Origin: Sistotremastrum niveocremeum HHB9708
Lineage: Eukaryota; Basidiomycota; Agaricomycetes; Sistotremastrales; Sistotremastraceae
Length of the DNA stretch: 64,000 nt
Assembly: GCA_001630475.1 (NCBI GenBank)
Contig: KV419411.1
Coordinates: 623,153 to 687,152 of the forward strand
Direction of reading: 5' to 3'
A program made the position numbers and the translations under genes. Below are positions 61,862-64,000 of the stretch, one piece after another; the stretch's first letter is position 1, and every line of letters starts with the position of its first letter. The notes under the pieces are model-generated. The model saw only the letters and a program-made list of their open reading frames with translations. It was not told the origin of the DNA and did no database searches.

Positions 61862-61959
61862 CTTCAGAAAAAATTAGACCTATTAATTGTACTTTTGAGT
61901 ACTTTTTAGTGCTCCTGAGCGCTCAAAAGTACAATTAGTAGGTCTAATTTTTTCAGAAG
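61862..61959. mobile_element. 98-bp hairpin MITE with TA borders
   Basis: Two arms of 38 bp (61862-61899 and 61922-61959) are inverse copies with two differences. The left arm starts CTTCAGAAAAAATTAGACC. The loop is 22 bp. TA stands at both borders (61860-61861 and 61960-61961), the duplication made by Tc1/mariner-type movers. The RNA of either strand would fold into a near-perfect stem. Confidence 0.85.
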
Positions 61960-62063
61960 TAGTCACAGGCAAAAATGGAAAAAGTCCATTTGTGACTGGA
62001 CTTTCAGACCCTAGATGAAGAGTTTAACCAGTCACAATCCCACCACAACCTGTGCTTGCCTGC

Positions 62064-62131
62064 AGTCACGTAGATTGGACTTTGGAACTCTATTTTAGAA
62101 GAGAGTTCCAAAGTACAATCTGTGTGACTGT
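62064..62131. repeat. Short hairpin inverted repeat
   Basis: A 29-bp arm beginning CAGTCACGTAGATTGG (62064-62092) faces its inverse at 62103-62131, with 26 of 29 bases paired and a 10-base loop. It is probably another miniature element or the core of one. Confidence 0.75.
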
Positions 62132-62144
62132 AGGGCAAACTGGC

Positions 62145-62290
62145 AGGCAACCTGACAGATTGCCCACAGGTACAGGTACCTGCCTCAAATTTGGAAGTCA
62201 AACCCGTATCCGGCAGGTTTCTGCCCCCCAAGTACCTGCAACCCGTGGGTAGACCCTGCAGGTACCCGTCAACCCATCAATAACGGCAGG
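62145..62290. repeat. GGTACC-rich patch
   Basis: Contains CAGGTACAGGTACCTGCC, AAGTACCTGCAACCCGTGGG and CAGGTACCCG, the vocabulary of the AAGGATG-family elements. I do not see AAGGATG ends here, so it may be a truncated copy. Confidence 0.5.
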
Positions 62291-63179
62291 AGAGTGGAGA
62301 GAGTACGTACATGGGCATTGCAGTGAGTGGGACTAAAGACCAAATTTATCAATCACACTGGAGGACAAGATGGACGCTACAATGCAAGAGAGACGGGCTC
62401 GAATGAGTGGACAAATAGGCAGAGAAGTGATGTCAACATACGATCTCAAACCAACGTGCCCCAGTATTTGCACTCTATACCTGTTCATGTACACACTTGA
62501 GTCCCATGGAGGAAAGCAGGCAAGGGGGAATTGAGGAATTGATCCAGATGCGGCATCTTGAGGATGAAAGCCGCGTCGTCAAGGGCAAAGGTTCCGACTG
62601 GAGGGGTAAATGGCGACGCGTCAACAATCGGATGACAAGAGAAACGTAGATGTCGAAGGAAAGTGAGGTGCCATGCAAGGAGAAATCAAAGGCGAGATGA
62701 GATAGAGCATGTGGAGGACGCAATGTAAGTAAGAAATAGAGTTAGTACAAGAAACGAAATGACGATTTAAAACACACCCAAACACATCATGGCCCTTATC
62801 ACATCAACGATCATCTTGTCCCACCAGACAGCTCCAGAGCCCCGATACTGACACACGAAAGACGATCTTGATTACCCGTGCTTGACTTGAGGAGCCAACG
62901 GAAACGACTCAGATGCGAGAGAGAAAAAGTGGAAATGGGACAAGAGAACTTTGTTGATGACGATTGGAAAGGTCGACAAGAATAGATTTTGGCACGTCCG
63001 TGGTGATAACGATGTGAGATATCGTGAATAGGATGTTAATGGACGAAGGTGATGTGACGCTGAAGCTGCAGAGCCCAAGAGGCGCCCAATCGATGGTCAA
63101 GAGTGCCGCTTACGGTCAACACACCACGTGATGATGATGATATAATATATTTATGAATTTAAGCAATATATATATTAAT
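62291..63179. other. Intergenic stretch without a supported gene
   Basis: Only short frames are present, with no domain on either strand. A T-rich minus-strand run near 62470-62720 could be an untranslated region. Confidence 0.4.
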
Positions 63180-63310
63180 TACCGCGGGTATGGCGGGTAA
63201 CCCGTCGTTCCAGAAATCCAAACTCGTATCCGCCGGGTTTGGCTGCGGCAGATACCTAGTGTCGGGTACCTTTTGCGGGTACCCGGGTGACACCCAGCCC
63301 ATGGGCAACC
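63180..63310. repeat. GGTACC/GGGTA-rich patch
   Basis: Motifs such as GCGGGTATGGCGGGTAACCCG and CGGGTACCTTTTGCGGGTACC resemble the filling of the AAGGATG-family elements. An AT-rich run (ATAATATATTTATGAATT to TATATATATTAATT) lies directly to the left. Ends are not visible. Confidence 0.45.
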
Positions 63311-64000
63311 TTAGCCGTAACCTGACCAGCAGTTATTAGTCACAGGCAAAGAGCGTTCTTCGAGAGAGTAGTCACTGCACATAATACACCAAATTTGCCG
63401 GTCCGACCAGATCGTTCTTGTCACGTCAGCTCTGCTCCCTCTATGAGTACAGAAATCGTGTTTGATCCAGACAGATTAGAATGGAATTGTCGAAGGAGGT
63501 GAGAAGCTGAAGTCATCGCAAGGAGATTCTGGATGATTGGGGACAGTCCGAGGGCATTGATGACTACGCTGAGGCAATATGACATAGAGTAGTTGAGTGG
63601 CTTCTGGAGTAATTGTTGCATCACCTTTGTTTTTGAGCCCGTCTTGCCTTCAAACATCCGACAGTTATACACCTGCTTGTCGACGCGCGGATACGGCAGT
63701 TTGACAAGGACGAGAGCTTGTAGCGTAGGTGACAATCAAGAGGCGAGGGGGGATAACAAGAGAGCACAGAAGAATAATGAAGAATGCAAAATATGAGAAG
63801 ACAGTGACTTGTGAGCAGTCGTCAATCGAGGAAGATGTGACATGCGGGGTGAAGAACGCACCTGCTATGCTTCTGGAATCTGGATTGGCATCACATTAGA
63901 ACTGATTGAGGTCACTGCTTGCTTGAACAGCCGTTTAGCCAAGCTTATATCCTGATCCTTGAAGCATTGGTCTACGGAGATGATGACAGACATTGTGATC
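63311..64000 (-). other. Possible start of an unidentified gene at the right edge
   Basis: On the minus strand an ATG at 63993 opens MSVIISVDQCFKDQDISLAK, running 43 codons to a TAG near 63862, directly followed by a GTGCGT donor-like site. A further coding-like piece (KLPYPRVDKQVYNCRMFEGK) lies at about 63700-63620. I could not join them in phase, and no family is recognised. Upstream exons may lie beyond the window. Confidence 0.22.

Overview
The window is nuclear DNA of a filamentous basidiomycete, most likely a wood- or litter-decaying agaricomycete. Genes are cut by many short introns (mostly 46-62 nt, GT-AG), occur on both strands, and include a class II manganese peroxidase, a tyrosinase relic, a Hos3-type deacetylase, an AsaB-like enzyme and Zn2Cys6 regulators. 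I traced exons by hand from splice signals and frame. For every multi-exon gene called intact and complete, the summed exon lengths are a multiple of three.

Layout. 1-1035 (-): 5' part of a manganese peroxidase that runs off the left edge. 4140-6187 (+): secreted amidase. 6554-7641 (+): NmrA-like NAD(P)-binding protein. 7897-10133 (-): Hos3-like histone deacetylase. About 10.1-18.5 kb and 20.0-26.9 kb are gene-poor stretches around one Zn2Cys6 regulator (18493-19966, -). 26.9-33.5 kb is a dense housekeeping block: a 20-exon importin-7/8 type karyopherin, a divergent coiled-coil protein and the ribosome assembly factor Mrt4. 34.8-38.2 kb: an AsaB-like hydroxylase/desaturase convergent with a membrane-anchored aspartic peptidase. 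38.4-43.8 kb: a decayed gene, an NLR-type protein (helical bundle, NB-ARC, TPR) and a small Cys-tailed protein of unknown function. 47.6-51.0 kb (+): Mak21/Noc1. 51.8-56.3 kb: a Ser/Pro-rich unknown and a second Zn2Cys6 regulator. 57.9-60.4 kb (-): a 5'-truncated tyrosinase whose last exon is split by a transposon.

The right end (about 58-63.3 kb) is an accessory zone rich in mobile DNA. Its main feature is a three-level nest. An outer element with terminal inverted repeats (TIRs), a 10-bp target duplication and many GGTACC motifs sits in the last tyrosinase exon. A TA-flanked element sits inside it, and inside that a hAT-like element with an 8-bp duplication. A second member of the outer family lies 2 kb away and also has a 9-10 bp duplication. 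Small hairpin elements and GGTACC-rich patches surround it.

Functionally the window mixes conserved nuclear and ribosome-biogenesis genes (importin, Mrt4, Mak21, Hos3) with secreted or accessory functions (peroxidase, amidase, peptidase, tyrosinase) and one immune/self-recognition type NLR. I see no classical biosynthetic cluster, CRISPR array, or rRNA or tRNA gene I could support by eye.
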